From Massilia sp. Leaf139 (lineage in GTDB: Bacteria > Pseudomonadota > Gammaproteobacteria > Burkholderiales > Burkholderiaceae_D), in contig NZ_LMOJ01000023.1 of assembly GCF_001424165.1 (NCBI RefSeq), positions 62,001-126,000 of the forward strand: 64,000 bases of DNA, read 5' to 3'. A program made the translations under genes and the position numbers. Below the pieces are notes generated by a model. It was given only the letters and a program-made list of their open reading frames with translations. It ran no database searches and was not told where the DNA came from. Positions 37,275 to 47,699 of this stretch are shown one piece after another. Numbering within the stretch: the first letter of the stretch is position 1; the number at the start of each line of letters is the position of its first letter.

Positions 37275-40200
37275 TTACAGTCCCAGCGTCATGAGGCTTG
37301 CGTTGCCGCCAGCCGCGGTCGTGTTGACGCAGACGGCGCGTTCCGCCACCAGGCGCCACAAGGCGACCGGCGTCGCCGCATCGGTATCGACGATGCCGAC
37401 GATCGCGCCATTCCGCGCCGCCAGCTGGGTACGCAGCGTGCCCTGCAGACCGGTCTCCAGCAGCGCAATCCCGAATTCGCAATTGCCGACTTCCGCCTGG
37501 CCAATGAAACGGATGCGATCCTTGACTTCCGGCGGCAAGTCTTCCGGCACCGCCGCCTGCGACCCAGCCAGCACGAAGGCGCGATTCCCCGTTGCCATGG
37601 CCGCCGCCAGCTGGTTCAGCATGCCCTTCATGGACGCGGCCGCGCACAACACGACGCCGCGCGGGCAGAAGGACAAACGGTTCTTCTCGCCGGTCGGGCC
37701 CGGCAACTCGATGGTGGTGCCGTTCAGCTGGGTGCGGGCATAGGTCTCGCCCAGGCTGACGATGTCCTGGTGGCCATTGTTGCGTGCCCAGACCAGCAGC
37801 CCGGACAGCGCCGCATACGGTTGATTTGCATGGGTCAGCAGGGGCGCAGCCTGGCGCTGCAGGCGCTTGATGTAGAGCGGGCCGCCCGCCTTGGGGCCGG
37901 TGCCGGATTTACCCTCGCCACCGAAGGGCTGCACGCCGACGACGGCGCCGACGATATTCCGGTTCACATAGATATTCCCGACGTGGGCGCGGGTGGTGAT
38001 GAAATCGATGGTCTCGTCGATGCGCGAATGCACGCCCAGCGTCAGTCCGTAACCGGTGGCATTGATCGACTCGATCACCTTGGGCAGGTCGGCGCGGCGG
38101 TAACGCACGATGTGCAGCACCGGCCCGAACACTTCCTGCTTGAGTTCCGCCAGCGAGGCGATCTCGAGCACGGTGGGCGGCACAAAGGTGCCCTGCGAGG
38201 TGACGGACTCCGGCAGCGCGAGCGCGAAATGCTGCTTGGCGGTGGCCTTCATGCGCGCGATGTGATCGAGCAGGTTGCGCTGGGCTTCCCCGTCAATCAC
38301 CGGGCCGATGTCGGTTGCCAGGCGATCCGGGCTGCCGACGCGCAATTCACCGAGCGCGCCTTTCAACATGCGGATGGTTTTATCCGCAATATCTTCCTGC
38401 AGGAACAGCACGCGCAGCGCCGAGCAGCGCTGGCCGGCACTATCGAAGGCTGAGCTGAGCACGTCCTGCACCACCTGCTCCGGCAGCGCCGACGAATCGA
38501 CGATCAGGGCGTTCTGGCCGCCGGTTTCCGCCACCAGCGGGATGTCGATGCCCTCGGCTTCGCCGCGTTGCGCCAGGGTGCGGTTGATCAGCTGGGCTAC
38601 TTCGGTCGAACCCGTGAAAATCACGCCCTTTACACGCGCATCGGCAGTCAAGGCGGCGCCGACCACTTCGCCGCGGCCCGGCAGCAGTTGCAGCGCGGCG
38701 CGCGGGATGCCCGCTTCATAAAACAGTTCGACGGCGCGGTGCGCGATCAGCGGGGTCTGCTCGGCCGGTTTGGCGAGTACCACGTTGCCGGCAGCCAGGG
38801 CCGCGGCGACCTGGCCCGTAAAAATGGCGAGCGGGAAGTTCCAGGGGCTGATGCACGTGACCGCGCCCAGCGCCTGCGCTGCCGGCGCATCTTTTACCTG
38901 GGCGCCGTAGTAGCGCAGGAAGTCGACGGCTTCGCGGATTTCGGCGATGGCGTTCGGCAGCGATTTGCCCGCTTCGCGCACGGCCAGGGCCATCAGCTCG
39001 GCGCAATGGGCTTCGAACAGGTCGGCCACGCGGTCGAGGATGGCGGCGCGTTCGCGGTTGGCGCTGGCATTCCATTCGGCGGCGAAGGCGCTGGCGGCGG
39101 ACAACGCCGTCTCGACATCGGCTTTGGACGCTTCCTGCACCTGGCCGACGACGTCGGCACGCTGGGCCGGGTTTTGGATGGCCAGCACATCGGCCCCTGC
39201 CACGGCGCCGGCGACCAGCGGCGCGGCCTCATACGTGCGCTGGCGCGCCAGTTCGCTGCCCAGCGTGCGCAGCGCGTCTTCATTCGTCAAATCGATGCCG
39301 CTCGAATTCTTGCGCTCGGTGCCGAACAGCGCACGCGGCAGGGCGATGCCCGTGTGCGGCGCACCGCCGCTGGCGCGCGCGATCTCGAACGGATCGTTGA
39401 GCAGGGTCTCGATATTCACCTTTTCGTCGACGATCTGGTTCACGAAGGACGAGTTCGCGCCGTTTTCCAGCAGGCGGCGCACCAGGTAGGCCAGCAGGGT
39501 TTCGTGGGAGCCGACCGGCGCATAAATGCGGCAGGTTTTGTTCAGATTCTCTTTACCGACGACCTGGTCGTACAAGGTCTCGCCCATGCCGTGCAGGCAC
39601 TGGAACTCGTAGTTCTCGATGCCGCGTTCCTGGGCCCAGGTGTAGATCACCGATAAGGTATGGGCGTTGTGGGTGGCGAACTGGGCATAAATAACATCGG
39701 TCGCGCCCAGCAGTTTCTCGGCGCAAGTCAGATACGACACGTCGGTGTAGACCTTGCGCGTGTAGACCGGATAGCCGGGCATGCCGTCCACCTGCGCGCG
39801 TTTGATCTCGGCATCCCAGTACGCGCCTTTGACCAGGCGCACCATGAACTTGCGGCCGCTGCGCTTGGCCAGGTCGATCACGTAGTCGATCACGAAGGGG
39901 CAGCGTTTCTGGTAGCCCTGCACCACCAGGCCGATGCCGTCGAACCCGGCCAGCTCCGCGTCGAAGGCCAGCGCTTCCAGCATGTCGAGCGAGATTTCCA
40001 GGCGGTCGGCTTCTTCCGCATCGATGTTGATGCCGATGTTGTACTGCTTGGCCAGCAAGACCAGGCTGCGCACGCGCGGCAGCAGTTCGTTCATCACGCG
40101 CTGCGCTTGCGCGCGGCTATAGCGCGGGTGCAGGGCCGACAGCTTGATGGAGATGCCCGGGCCGGCCTTGATGCCGCGCCCATTCGAGGCCTTGCCGATC

Positions 40201-40922
40201 GCGTGGATCGCCTTTTCGTAGGACGCGTAATAGCTTTGCGCATCGCTTTCCGTCAGCGCCGCCTCGCCCAGCATGTCGTAGGAATATTGATAGCCGCGCG
40301 CTTCGTTCGGCTGGCTGTTTTTCAGGGCTTCGTCGATGGTCTGGCCGGTGACGAACTGGTTGCCCAGCATGCGCATGGCGAGGTCGACACCCTTGCGGAT
40401 CAGCGGCTCGCCGCCCTTGGCGATCAGGCGCGTCATGGCCGAGCCAAGGCCGCGTTCGCTGTTGCTCGACACCAGTTTGCCGGTAATCAGCAGGCCCCAG
40501 GTCGCGGCGTTCACGAACAGCGAGGGCGATTCGCCCAGGTGGCTCTTCCAGTCGCCGCGGCTGATCTTGTCGGCGATCAGGCGGTCGGCGGTGGCGCTGT
40601 CGGGAATGCGCAGCAGCGCTTCGGCCAGGCACATCAGGGCCACGCCCTCTTCCGACGACAGCGAGAATTCATGCATCAGGGCGTCGACGCCAGAGGCACG
40701 CGTGCGCTTCGTGCGCACGTTCGAGACCAGGCGGTGCGCCAGCGGTTTCGCTTCCGCGCTCGGGCGCGCGCCTTGCGCCAGCAGCCATTGCACGGCTTCG
40801 ACCTCGTCGCGGCGGTAGGCGGCCGTAATGGCGGCGCGCAGTGGGGTCTGATCCGGTTTGATTTCGGCTTGGAATGCGTCGAAAGGAACGAAGGTGGAGG
40901 CGGCAGTAGCGGCGATCTGCAT
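37275..40922 (-). CDS. putA: Bifunctional proline dehydrogenase / glutamate semialdehyde dehydrogenase
   Basis: This 1,215-residue PutA oxidises proline to glutamate by FAD-dependent proline dehydrogenase (middle-left, VRLVKGAYWDAEIKRAQVDG) and NAD-dependent P5C dehydrogenase (FDSAGQRCSALR with the catalytic Cys, LVAETGGQNALIVDSSALPE). It lacks the N-terminal RHH DNA-binding domain of the E. coli protein, so regulation must come from elsewhere, probably the divergent Lrp-type gene. A C-terminal ALDH-like extension is present, as in the longer two-function PutAs. Confidence 0.95.
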   Translation of the reverse strand: MQIAATAASTFVPFDAFQAEIKPDQTPLRAAITAAYRRDEVEAVQWLLAQGARPSAEAKPLAHRLVSNVRTKRTRASGVDALMHEFSLSSEEGVALMCLAEALLRIPDSATADRLIADKISRGDWKSHLGESPSLFVNAATWGLLITGKLVSSNSERGLGSAMTRLIAKGGEPLIRKGVDLAMRMLGNQFVTGQTIDEALKNSQPNEARGYQYSYDMLGEAALTESDAQSYYASYEKAIHAIGKASNGRGIKAGPGISIKLSALHPRYSRAQAQRVMNELLPRVRSLVLLAKQYNIGINIDAEEADRLEISLDMLEALAFDAELAGFDGIGLVVQGYQKRCPFVIDYVIDLAKRSGRKFMVRLVKGAYWDAEIKRAQVDGMPGYPVYTRKVYTDVSYLTCAEKLLGATDVIYAQFATHNAHTLSVIYTWAQERGIENYEFQCLHGMGETLYDQVVGKENLNKTCRIYAPVGSHETLLAYLVRRLLENGANSSFVNQIVDEKVNIETLLNDPFEIARASGGAPHTGIALPRALFGTERKNSSGIDLTNEDALRTLGSELARQRTYEAAPLVAGAVAGADVLAIQNPAQRADVVGQVQEASKADVETALSAASAFAAEWNASANRERAAILDRVADLFEAHCAELMALAVREAGKSLPNAIAEIREAVDFLRYYGAQVKDAPAAQALGAVTCISPWNFPLAIFTGQVAAALAAGNVVLAKPAEQTPLIAHRAVELFYEAGIPRAALQLLPGRGEVVGAALTADARVKGVIFTGSTEVAQLINRTLAQRGEAEGIDIPLVAETGGQNALIVDSSALPEQVVQDVLSSAFDSAGQRCSALRVLFLQEDIADKTIRMLKGALGELRVGSPDRLATDIGPVIDGEAQRNLLDHIARMKATAKQHFALALPESVTSQGTFVPPTVLEIASLAELKQEVFGPVLHIVRYRRADLPKVIESINATGYGLTLGVHSRIDETIDFITTRAHVGNIYVNRNIVGAVVGVQPFGGEGKSGTGPKAGGPLYIKRLQRQAAPLLTHANQPYAALSGLLVWARNNGHQDIVSLGETYARTQLNGTTIELPGPTGEKNRLSFCPRGVVLCAAASMKGMLNQLAAAMATGNRAFVLAGSQAAVPEDLPPEVKDRIRFIGQAEVGNCEFGIALLETGLQGTLRTQLAARNGAIVGIVDTDAATPVALWRLVAERAVCVNTTAAGGNASLMTLGL

Positions 40923-41129
40923 GGTGGGTCTTTATAAGATGATAAGAGGTGCGCACAGCAAAACGCGCCGGTCTGTAGCCACAGCCGGCGCGCTTTTGAC
41001 GGGCGCTTCAATCGTTTGATTGTAGAAGGAATTCTTCTGGATTAATTCTGTTTTTAATGGGCACTAGCAATAGATAGTTTTTGGTGCGAGAATTCGACCA
41101 AATAATATTTACGTGGGGAGACGGACGGC
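40923..41129. promoter_or_regulatory. putA / Lrp divergent control region
   Basis: A 207-base interval between divergent genes. CGCGCCGG (40964-40971) and CCGGCGCG (40985-40992) form a stem flanked by A and T runs, terminator-like in both directions. Further right lie AT-rich dyads such as GAAGGAATTCTTC (41026-41038) suited to Lrp-type binding. Confidence 0.5.
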
Positions 41130-41585
41130 ATGCTGGACAAGATTTCGAAGAAAATTCTCGCCGAGTTACAGAACGACGGCCGCATCAGCAACGTCGAGCT
41201 GGCGACCCGCGTGAACCTGTCGCCGGCCGCCTGCCTCGAGCGCGTGCGCAAACTCCACGAGTCCGGCTACATCATGGGCTACACGGCCCAACTCAACCCG
41301 CAATTGCTCGACGTCTCGCTGTTGGTGTTCATCGAGGTCGTGCTCGACCGCACCACGCCGGAAGTGTTCGATGCCTTCAAGCAGAGCGTGCAGCTGATTC
41401 CCGAAGTGCTCGAATGCCACATGGTGGCGGGCGGCTTCGATTACCTGGTCAAAGCGCGAGTGAAAGACATGGCGGCTTACCGCGAGTTCCTCGGTAAGAC
41501 GCTGCTGCAGAAGGGCGTGCGCGAGACGCATACCTATGCGGTGATGGAAGAGGTCAAGAATACGACCAAGTTGCCGATCCGATAA
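41130..41585 (+). CDS. Lrp/AsnC family regulator, probable PutR
   Basis: A 151-residue Lrp-type protein: N-terminal winged helix-turn-helix (DKISKKILAELQNDGRISNVELATRVNLSPAACLERVRKL) and a C-terminal RAM/ligand domain with LECHMVAGGFDYLVKARVKDM. It is transcribed divergently from putA, the standard arrangement for proline-responsive PutR/PutA pairs, and PutA here lacks its own DNA-binding domain. GGGGAGACGG before the ATG provides a ribosome site. Confidence 0.88.
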   Translation: MLDKISKKILAELQNDGRISNVELATRVNLSPAACLERVRKLHESGYIMGYTAQLNPQLLDVSLLVFIEVVLDRTTPEVFDAFKQSVQLIPEVLECHMVAGGFDYLVKARVKDMAAYREFLGKTLLQKGVRETHTYAVMEEVKNTTKLPIR

Positions 41586-41594
41586 TTCGCATTT

Positions 41595-41706
41595 GTAGGG
41601 TGGACGGCTGCGCCGTCCACGCGGTGATCCGTAAAACCTCCGATTTCGTGCTCGATGCTTCTGCCGTCGCGTATCACCGCGTGGGCGGGAGACCCGCCCA
41701 CCCTAC
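41595..41706. repeat. MITE-like 112-bp inverted repeat
   Basis: The left arm GTAGGGTGGACGGCTGCGCC continues to CCGTCCACGCGGTGAT, and the right arm begins ATCACCGCGTGGGCGGGAGA and ends GCCCACCCTAC. The outer 10 bases (GTAGGGTGGA/CCACCCTAC) and the inner GCGGTGAT/ATCACCGC are inverted copies. It contains no gene and lies between the Lrp and LysR genes. Its right end supplies the stop codon of the LysR gene. Confidence 0.8.
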
Positions 41707-42659
41707 GCCGCCTGGCGCTCGCCCTTGGGGGCGGTGGCCACCGCCGCCGTATTCTCCAGGTTATTCCTCAGCCAGCGGTGCGCCGGGCTGCGGCCGTCGC
41801 GTTCGTGCCAGAGCATGTCGAGGTGCACGGCTGGCAGGGCAAACGGCAGTTCACGCCAGATCAGGGATTCGGTCATGCCGGTGGAGACCATCAGATGCTT
41901 CGGCAGCACCGTGATCAGATCCGAATTCGCCACCACCCGCCCCGCCGTGAAGAACTGGTTCACGGTCAACAAAATGCGCCGCTCGCGGCCGATCTGGGCC
42001 AGCGCCTCGTCGACTAGCCCATGGGCGCGGCCGGAAAAACTCACGAGCAGGTGATTCGCCTTGCAGTAAGCATCAAGGTCGAGCTTGCTGGCCGCGAGCG
42101 GGTGGTTCTTACGCATCACGCACACATACTGGCCCGAATACAGGCGCTCGTGGCGGATCGGCGAGCCAGTTTCATAGGACAATTGCGCCGCCACGCCGGG
42201 GAAGAAGCCGACGGCGAGGTCGATGTCGCCGCGCAGCAGCATCGGGCGCGGTTCGCGCGTGGTCAGCGGCACCATGCGGATGTTGACGCCCGGCGCTTCG
42301 CTCTCGATCGAGCGCATCAAGGAAGGCAGCCAGTAGGCGGCGGTGGCGTCGGCCATTGCCATGCGGAAGGTCGCTTGCGCCTTCGAGACATCGAAGGTTT
42401 CCGGCATCACGGCCGCTTCCAGCGACTGCAGCGCGGCGCGCACCGCCGGCCATAGCGCTTCCGCGCGCGGCGTCGGTTTCACGCCATATGCGGTGCGGAT
42501 CAGTAGTTCGTCGCCCAGGCTTTCGCGCAGGCGTTTGATGGCGTTCGAGACGGCCGGCTGGGTCATCGCCAGATGGCCGGCGGCGCGCGTCAGATTTTGT
42601 TCGGTCATCACTGCGTCGAATACGCGCAGCAAATTCAAGTCCAGTGTCAGGAAGCTCAT
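41703..42659 (-). CDS. LysR family transcriptional regulator
   Basis: A 318-residue LTTR with a winged HTH (DLNLLRVFDAVMTEQNLTRAAGHLAMTQPAVSNAIKRLRE) and a periplasmic-binding-like co-inducer domain. The tail (ENTAAVATAPKGERQAA) is unconserved in look, and the stop codon TAG at 41703-41705 lies inside the terminal bases of the 112-bp palindromic repeat, so the repeat insertion has probably redefined the C-terminus. No clear target is adjacent on its divergent side. Confidence 0.9.
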   Translation of the reverse strand: MSFLTLDLNLLRVFDAVMTEQNLTRAAGHLAMTQPAVSNAIKRLRESLGDELLIRTAYGVKPTPRAEALWPAVRAALQSLEAAVMPETFDVSKAQATFRMAMADATAAYWLPSLMRSIESEAPGVNIRMVPLTTREPRPMLLRGDIDLAVGFFPGVAAQLSYETGSPIRHERLYSGQYVCVMRKNHPLAASKLDLDAYCKANHLLVSFSGRAHGLVDEALAQIGRERRILLTVNQFFTAGRVVANSDLITVLPKHLMVSTGMTESLIWRELPFALPAVHLDMLWHERDGRSPAHRWLRNNLENTAAVATAPKGERQAA

Positions 42660-42818
42660 GGCAGTGTCTCGGTGGCGGGTAAGCGCAGCTATTGGTCTGC
42701 ATCAAAGTGTACCCCATTTCATTCACCATCCATATAAGCCTCATCAATAAACGAAATTAGATTTATATGTTGCAATGCACTATAGTTTTTAAAAACAACA
42801 TCCCATAGTAAAAAAATC

Positions 42819-43016
42819 ATGTCCTTCGCTGCCACCGTCACCCAGTTCTCGTTCCCGCTGCTGGCGCTGGCCGACCTGCTGCGCGGTGCGTTGGTGCTGG
42901 CGCTGCTGGGCTGTGTGTTGATGTTTTTCCGGCCCCTGCTCTCCGGCCTACTGCGCGCTTTCGTCCTGACCCTGCGTCCGCGCCCCGCCCGTCCGGCCCG
43001 CAACGCCCGCGCATAA
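42819..43016 (+). CDS. Small membrane protein, unknown
   Basis: A 65-residue open frame with a hydrophobic segment (ALVLALLGCVLMFF, about residues 25-38) and a basic Arg/Pro-rich tail (LRPRPARPARNARA). It is followed 14 bases later by a strong terminator, which supports transcription, and the region before it (42660-42818) is AT-rich, as promoters are. I do not recognise a family. Confidence 0.5.
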   Translation: MSFAATVTQFSFPLLALADLLRGALVLALLGCVLMFFRPLLSGLLRAFVLTLRPRPARPARNARA

Positions 43017-43030
43017 AACCCCAGCCATAA

Positions 43031-43069
43031 AAAAAACGCGGCCACCGGTCACCCGGCGCCGCGTTTTTT
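43031..43069. terminator. Bidirectional intrinsic terminator
   Basis: AAAAAACGCGGC (43031-43042) is the exact complement of GCCGCGTTTTTT (43058-43069), giving a 12-bp stem with U-tracts on both strands. It ends the small membrane-protein transcript (plus) and the chalcone-isomerase-like gene (minus). Confidence 0.9.
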
Positions 43070-43089
43070 CTTTTCATTAGCGACTTCGT

Positions 43090-43686
43090 TTAACGCGCGT
43101 CACCCAGCAGCGCCGGTTTCAGCGAGCGGTCGACCGGCTTATCTCCCAGCCAGATGCGCAGCACGGCATTATAAAAAGTCAGATCCGAGACGGGCTCGCC
43201 GATGCGCTTGCCGTTGAGTTCGCAGACGGTGCCGGTGCCCGGGATCCAGTCCATGTGCAGCACGTCGCCCTTCTTGATGGCGTCGACATTTGCGAACATC
43301 TCGCCGAACTTGCCGATCTGGCCGACGATCTTCGATTTCTCCGTCTTGTCCAGGTTTTCGTTGATGCCATCCATGAAGGCTTTACCGAGGTCTTCGGCGG
43401 CGATATCGCGCGCCATCACCAGGGTCACACGGCGCGGCCCCTCGACTTTCAAAATGTCGGCCACGCTGGTCTTCTTTTCGGTGAGATACAGGCCGGCGGC
43501 ATACACTTTGATGACGAGCTTGGTGCGCATGCCGGCGCCGTTCAGTTTCAGATCCTTACCGCCGACTTTATTGGTGTCCTCGAACTTGATGCCGCTGACG
43601 TCGATGGCGGCATGAGCGCTGCCGAGGAAGGCGACGGCCAGCGCGGCGCCGCTCAGGATGGTTTTGGTGTGTTTGATGATGGTCAT
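43090..43686 (-). CDS. Chalcone isomerase-like periplasmic protein
   Basis: A 198-residue protein with a signal peptide (MTIIKHTKTILSGAALAVAFLGSAHA) and the chalcone-isomerase-like fold: GAGMRTKLVIKVYAAGLYL and a C-terminal LTFYNAVLRIWLGDKPVDRSLKPALL. Bacterial members lack proven isomerase activity and their function is unknown. It is next to but separated from the chemoreceptor gene by 31 bases in the same direction. Confidence 0.85.
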   Translation of the reverse strand: MTIIKHTKTILSGAALAVAFLGSAHAAIDVSGIKFEDTNKVGGKDLKLNGAGMRTKLVIKVYAAGLYLTEKKTSVADILKVEGPRRVTLVMARDIAAEDLGKAFMDGINENLDKTEKSKIVGQIGKFGEMFANVDAIKKGDVLHMDWIPGTGTVCELNGKRIGEPVSDLTFYNAVLRIWLGDKPVDRSLKPALLGDAR

Positions 43687-43717
43687 GCTGTCTCCGTAGT
43701 GAGTGCGTTTTATTCGA

Positions 43718-45331
43718 TTATTCGATGGCCGCTGGCGGGGCCGGCAGGCGTGGCAGCGTGTCCGCCGCCAGCGTTGCCGCCGGCGTGGCCAATTTAAAAA
43801 TGCTCACGGCGCGCGCCAGTTGCGTGGCCTGCTCCTGCATCGACGCCGCGGCAGCGGCCGCTTCCTCGACCAGGGCGGCGTTTTCTTGCGTGCTGTTGTC
43901 CATGTCCGCGACGTTGCGGCTGACCTGGGCGATGCCGGCGCTTTGTTCGGCGCTGGCGGCCGTGATCTCGGCCATGATGTCGGTCACGCGGCGCACGCTG
44001 TCGACGACGTCGCGCATGGTGGCGCCGGCCTGCTCGACAAGGTGGCTGCCTTCGCGCACCTTGTCGGCCGAGTCGCCGATCAGCACCTTGATTTCTTTTG
44101 CCGCCGCCGCCGAGCGCTGAGCCAGGCTGCGCACCTCGCTGGCGACGACGGCGAAACCGCGTCCCTGTTCGCCGGCGCGGGCCGCCTCAACGGCCGCGTT
44201 CAGGGCCAGGATATTCGTCTGGAAGGCGATCGAATCGATGACGCCGATGATGTCGACGATGCGCTTCGAGGAGGCCGTAATCGAACCCATGGTGTCGACC
44301 ACTTGCGCCACCACGGCGCCGCCGCGCGCGGCCACGCTCGAGGCTTGTGCGGCGAGGGCGTTCGCCTGGCGCGCGTTGTCGGCGTTTTGCTGGACGGTGC
44401 CGGTGAGCGTGCGCATCGAATCGGCCGTGTCGCCCAGGGACGCCGCCTGCTGCTCGGTGCGGGTGGAGAGGTCGATGTTGCCGCTGGCAATTTCGGTGGA
44501 GGCGCTGGCCATCGCTTCGGTGCTGACGCGCACGTCGGCGACGATGCGCTGCAGGCTGTCGTTCATGTGGCGCAGCGCGTGCATCATCTGCCCGGTTTCG
44601 TCGCGCGTATCGGCGCGGATCTCGCTGGTCAGATCGCCATCGGCCACACGGCGCGCAATCGTCACCACATGGCGCAGCGGACGCACGATGCTGCGGGTGG
44701 CAAGCCAGGCCACGCCCAGGGAAATCAGGGCGGCGACCCCGGCCAGGATCAACACGAACAGCTGGGTGCGGCGCGTTACGGTGGACGCCGCTTCACCGGC
44801 GGCCGTCATGGCGGCGTTCTGGTAAGCGATGAAGCGGTCGAGCTGCTCGAAATATTTCGTTTGCTGGGGGCGCAGCGAGAACATGAATTTGACCATGGCC
44901 TCGTCCTTGCGCTCTTCCAGCACGAGTTTGCCGAAGGCGTCCTGGGCCGGCAGGAATTTCGCCTGGATCGTACCGATATTTGCCAGGATCTTGGCTGCCT
45001 CGGCATCGTCCAGGCTGCGCCCCAGGTGGGCGACGGCGGCGCTGGCGTTCGCGCTTTTTTGACGTGCGTTCTCGAGTTCCTTGCGCACCTGGTCGGGATC
45101 GCTCATCACCAGCACACTGAGCATGCCGCGCGTGGCTTCGTTGACGTCGGTCTTGATCGCATTCGCGCTGACGGTATTCGCGTAGCGCAAGTGGATCAAT
45201 GCATCCATTTCCGCGTTCAGGCTGGCCAGGCGCGTATAAGAAAGGCCGGCCAACAAGACCAGCAAGGAAATCACGATCCCGAAGCCGATCGCCAGGCGCT
45301 GGCCGATGCGCAAGTTATTGATGTTCACCAC
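43718..45331 (-). CDS. Methyl-accepting chemotaxis protein
   Basis: The 537-residue chemoreceptor has an N-terminal membrane helix ([20 protein letters not shown]), a periplasmic four-helix-type ligand domain, a second membrane helix near residue 190-212 ([21 protein letters not shown]), a HAMP region and the conserved signalling tip [26 protein letters not shown]. The ligand is not predictable. No che genes are nearby. Confidence 0.93.
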   Translation of the reverse strand: MVNINNLRIGQRLAIGFGIVISLLVLLAGLSYTRLASLNAEMDALIHLRYANTVSANAIKTDVNEATRGMLSVLVMSDPDQVRKELENARQKSANASAAVAHLGRSLDDAEAAKILANIGTIQAKFLPAQDAFGKLVLEERKDEAMVKFMFSLRPQQTKYFEQLDRFIAYQNAAMTAAGEAASTVTRRTQLFVLILAGVAALISLGVAWLATRSIVRPLRHVVTIARRVADGDLTSEIRADTRDETGQMMHALRHMNDSLQRIVADVRVSTEAMASASTEIASGNIDLSTRTEQQAASLGDTADSMRTLTGTVQQNADNARQANALAAQASSVAARGGAVVAQVVDTMGSITASSKRIVDIIGVIDSIAFQTNILALNAAVEAARAGEQGRGFAVVASEVRSLAQRSAAAAKEIKVLIGDSADKVREGSHLVEQAGATMRDVVDSVRRVTDIMAEITAASAEQSAGIAQVSRNVADMDNSTQENAALVEEAAAAAASMQEQATQLARAVSIFKLATPAATLAADTLPRLPAPPAAIE

Positions 45332-45481
45332 ACTCCCCGTTTCATCGAAAAAAGTATGCTCGTGCTAAAACAGCAATAGCAATATAGCACCGAAATCTTG
45401 TCGAAAATCAAGACCGACAGACTATTTCAATGCTGCAAGAGCACAATACGTAGGGAAACTAAGCGGGATGACAGTGGGGAA

Positions 45482-46048
45482 CTAACGGGTCTTGCGGTCG
45501 ATCGCTTCCAGCACGCTGGTCGTGTCTGCCGGCTTGGCCAGCTCTTCGGCTTTATCGTCCGGCTTGTCGGCCAGATTTGGCGAGTCGCGCCGGATCTCTT
45601 CCAGCATGGCGATGATCTTGCTGGTCTTTTCGTCGGCCAGCAGGCTGATCTGCAGGTCGAGATGGGCATTCCGGTCGGCCAGTTTCGACATCCGGTTCTG
45701 GCGGATCAGCACGGTGGTGGAGATAATGAAAGCGTTGAGGGAGACAAAACCCTGCAGCCAAAAAAACGGCGGCTCGTCCGGCTGGGGCAGGTCGATGAAG
45801 GAAGCGGCGCTGTTCCAAACCAGCCAGCACAGGACGAAAGCCATGTTGGTGGCGAAATAGCCGGGACTGCCGAGAAACAGGCTGATCTTTTCGACGACTT
45901 TCTGGGCCGGCGTGGCGCGCTGCTCGTGGCGTTTGCAATACTCGGCGATGGTGCCGATGTTTTCGTCCACCGTGGACGGCAAGGCATCACCTGTGAACGC
46001 GGATTCGGATTCGGGAGTCGATGCGGACGAAGGAGCGGAAGTGGCCAT
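45482..46048 (-). CDS. DUF1003 family membrane protein
   Basis: A 188-residue protein with DUF1003 features: ATPAQKVVEKISLFLGSPGYFATNMAFVLCWLVWN and PFFWLQGFVSLNAFIISTTVLIRQNRMSKLADRNAHLDLQ, giving two membrane helices with a conserved NR/ADR cytoplasmic tail. The start is ATG 46048; nine further upstream residues are possible but unlikely. The family function is unknown. Confidence 0.85.
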   Translation of the reverse strand: MATSAPSSASTPESESAFTGDALPSTVDENIGTIAEYCKRHEQRATPAQKVVEKISLFLGSPGYFATNMAFVLCWLVWNSAASFIDLPQPDEPPFFWLQGFVSLNAFIISTTVLIRQNRMSKLADRNAHLDLQISLLADEKTSKIIAMLEEIRRDSPNLADKPDDKAEELAKPADTTSVLEAIDRKTR

Positions 46049-46097
46049 GGCCGAGCATAGCATTGCCACCGGCAAGGTGGCGCACCGCCGCGATGGC

Positions 46098-46904
<807 letters not shown>

Positions 46905-47033
46905 TTAGAGCGCAAACGCCCCTGGAACGCGCATTATGCCTGAAAATCTGGCAATTGCCCCAGCATGGGGGCGGTTTTGCCCGCGAATTGGGCAAACATG
47001 GCGTGTTTAAGCCTTGTTTTCGTGCAAGTTATC

Positions 47034-47669
47034 TTACATGGGGTTCAGCTTCAGCAAGTGATAGTAGACCATGCCCGCCTTGTCGGCGCGGATCTGTATC
47101 CACGGTGCCAGCCAGTCGGGCATGCCTTCTCCGGTGGGCAGCGCATATTCCGCTTCCACATAGACCAGGCCGTCCTCTTTTAATAAATCGACGCAGAGCG
47201 GCAGCGCTTTGGCGATCAGATCCTGTTGATACGGCGGATCGAGGAAGATGACATCGTAGCGCTGGCCACGCTGCGCCAGGTCGCGCGCGAGGACAAAGGC
47301 GTCGCCGCGCAGGATGGAGACATTCTGCGCCTTCAGCATCTGCCCGTTGTCCTGCAGCTGGCGCGCCGCGGGTGCATGCAGTTCCAGCATCGTCACCATG
47401 CGCGCGCCGCGGCTGGCCGCTTCGAAGCCGAGGGCGCCGCTGCCGGCGAACAGATCGAGGCAATCGACGCCCTCCCAGTCGCCGCCGACCTGGTGGTGAA
47501 TCCAGTTGAACACGGTTTCGCGCACGCGGTCGGGCGTCGGGCGCAGGCCGAGCGCGTCGAGCACCGGCAATAAACGGCGTTTCCACTCGCCGCCAATGAT
47601 GCGAACCTGCTGCGGCGCCAGGCGCGGACGGCCGTGCTGGCCCTGGGATTTGCTCGAACTTTTTTGCAT
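47034..47669 (-). CDS. rsmD: 16S rRNA (guanine966-N2)-methyltransferase RsmD
   Basis: A 211-residue methyltransferase with RIIGGEWKRRLLPVLDALGLRPTPDRVRETVFNWI at the N-terminus, DLFAGSGALGFEAASRGA as the SAM site and FLDPPYQQD as the catalytic motif for N2 methylation. I prefer ATG 47669 to GTG 47678. The DUF6279 gene ends 31 bases upstream in the same direction. Confidence 0.94.
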   Translation of the reverse strand: MQKSSSKSQGQHGRPRLAPQQVRIIGGEWKRRLLPVLDALGLRPTPDRVRETVFNWIHHQVGGDWEGVDCLDLFAGSGALGFEAASRGARMVTMLELHAPAARQLQDNGQMLKAQNVSILRGDAFVLARDLAQRGQRYDVIFLDPPYQQDLIAKALPLCVDLLKEDGLVYVEAEYALPTGEGMPDWLAPWIQIRADKAGMVYYHLLKLNPM

Positions 47670-47699
47670 GGCGCGCACTATAACAGATGGCCGATGCCC

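Noticed and set aside
39660..40937. 425-residue plus-strand open frame antisense to putA
   Set aside because: Composition and position fit a shadow of the conserved PutA coding strand.
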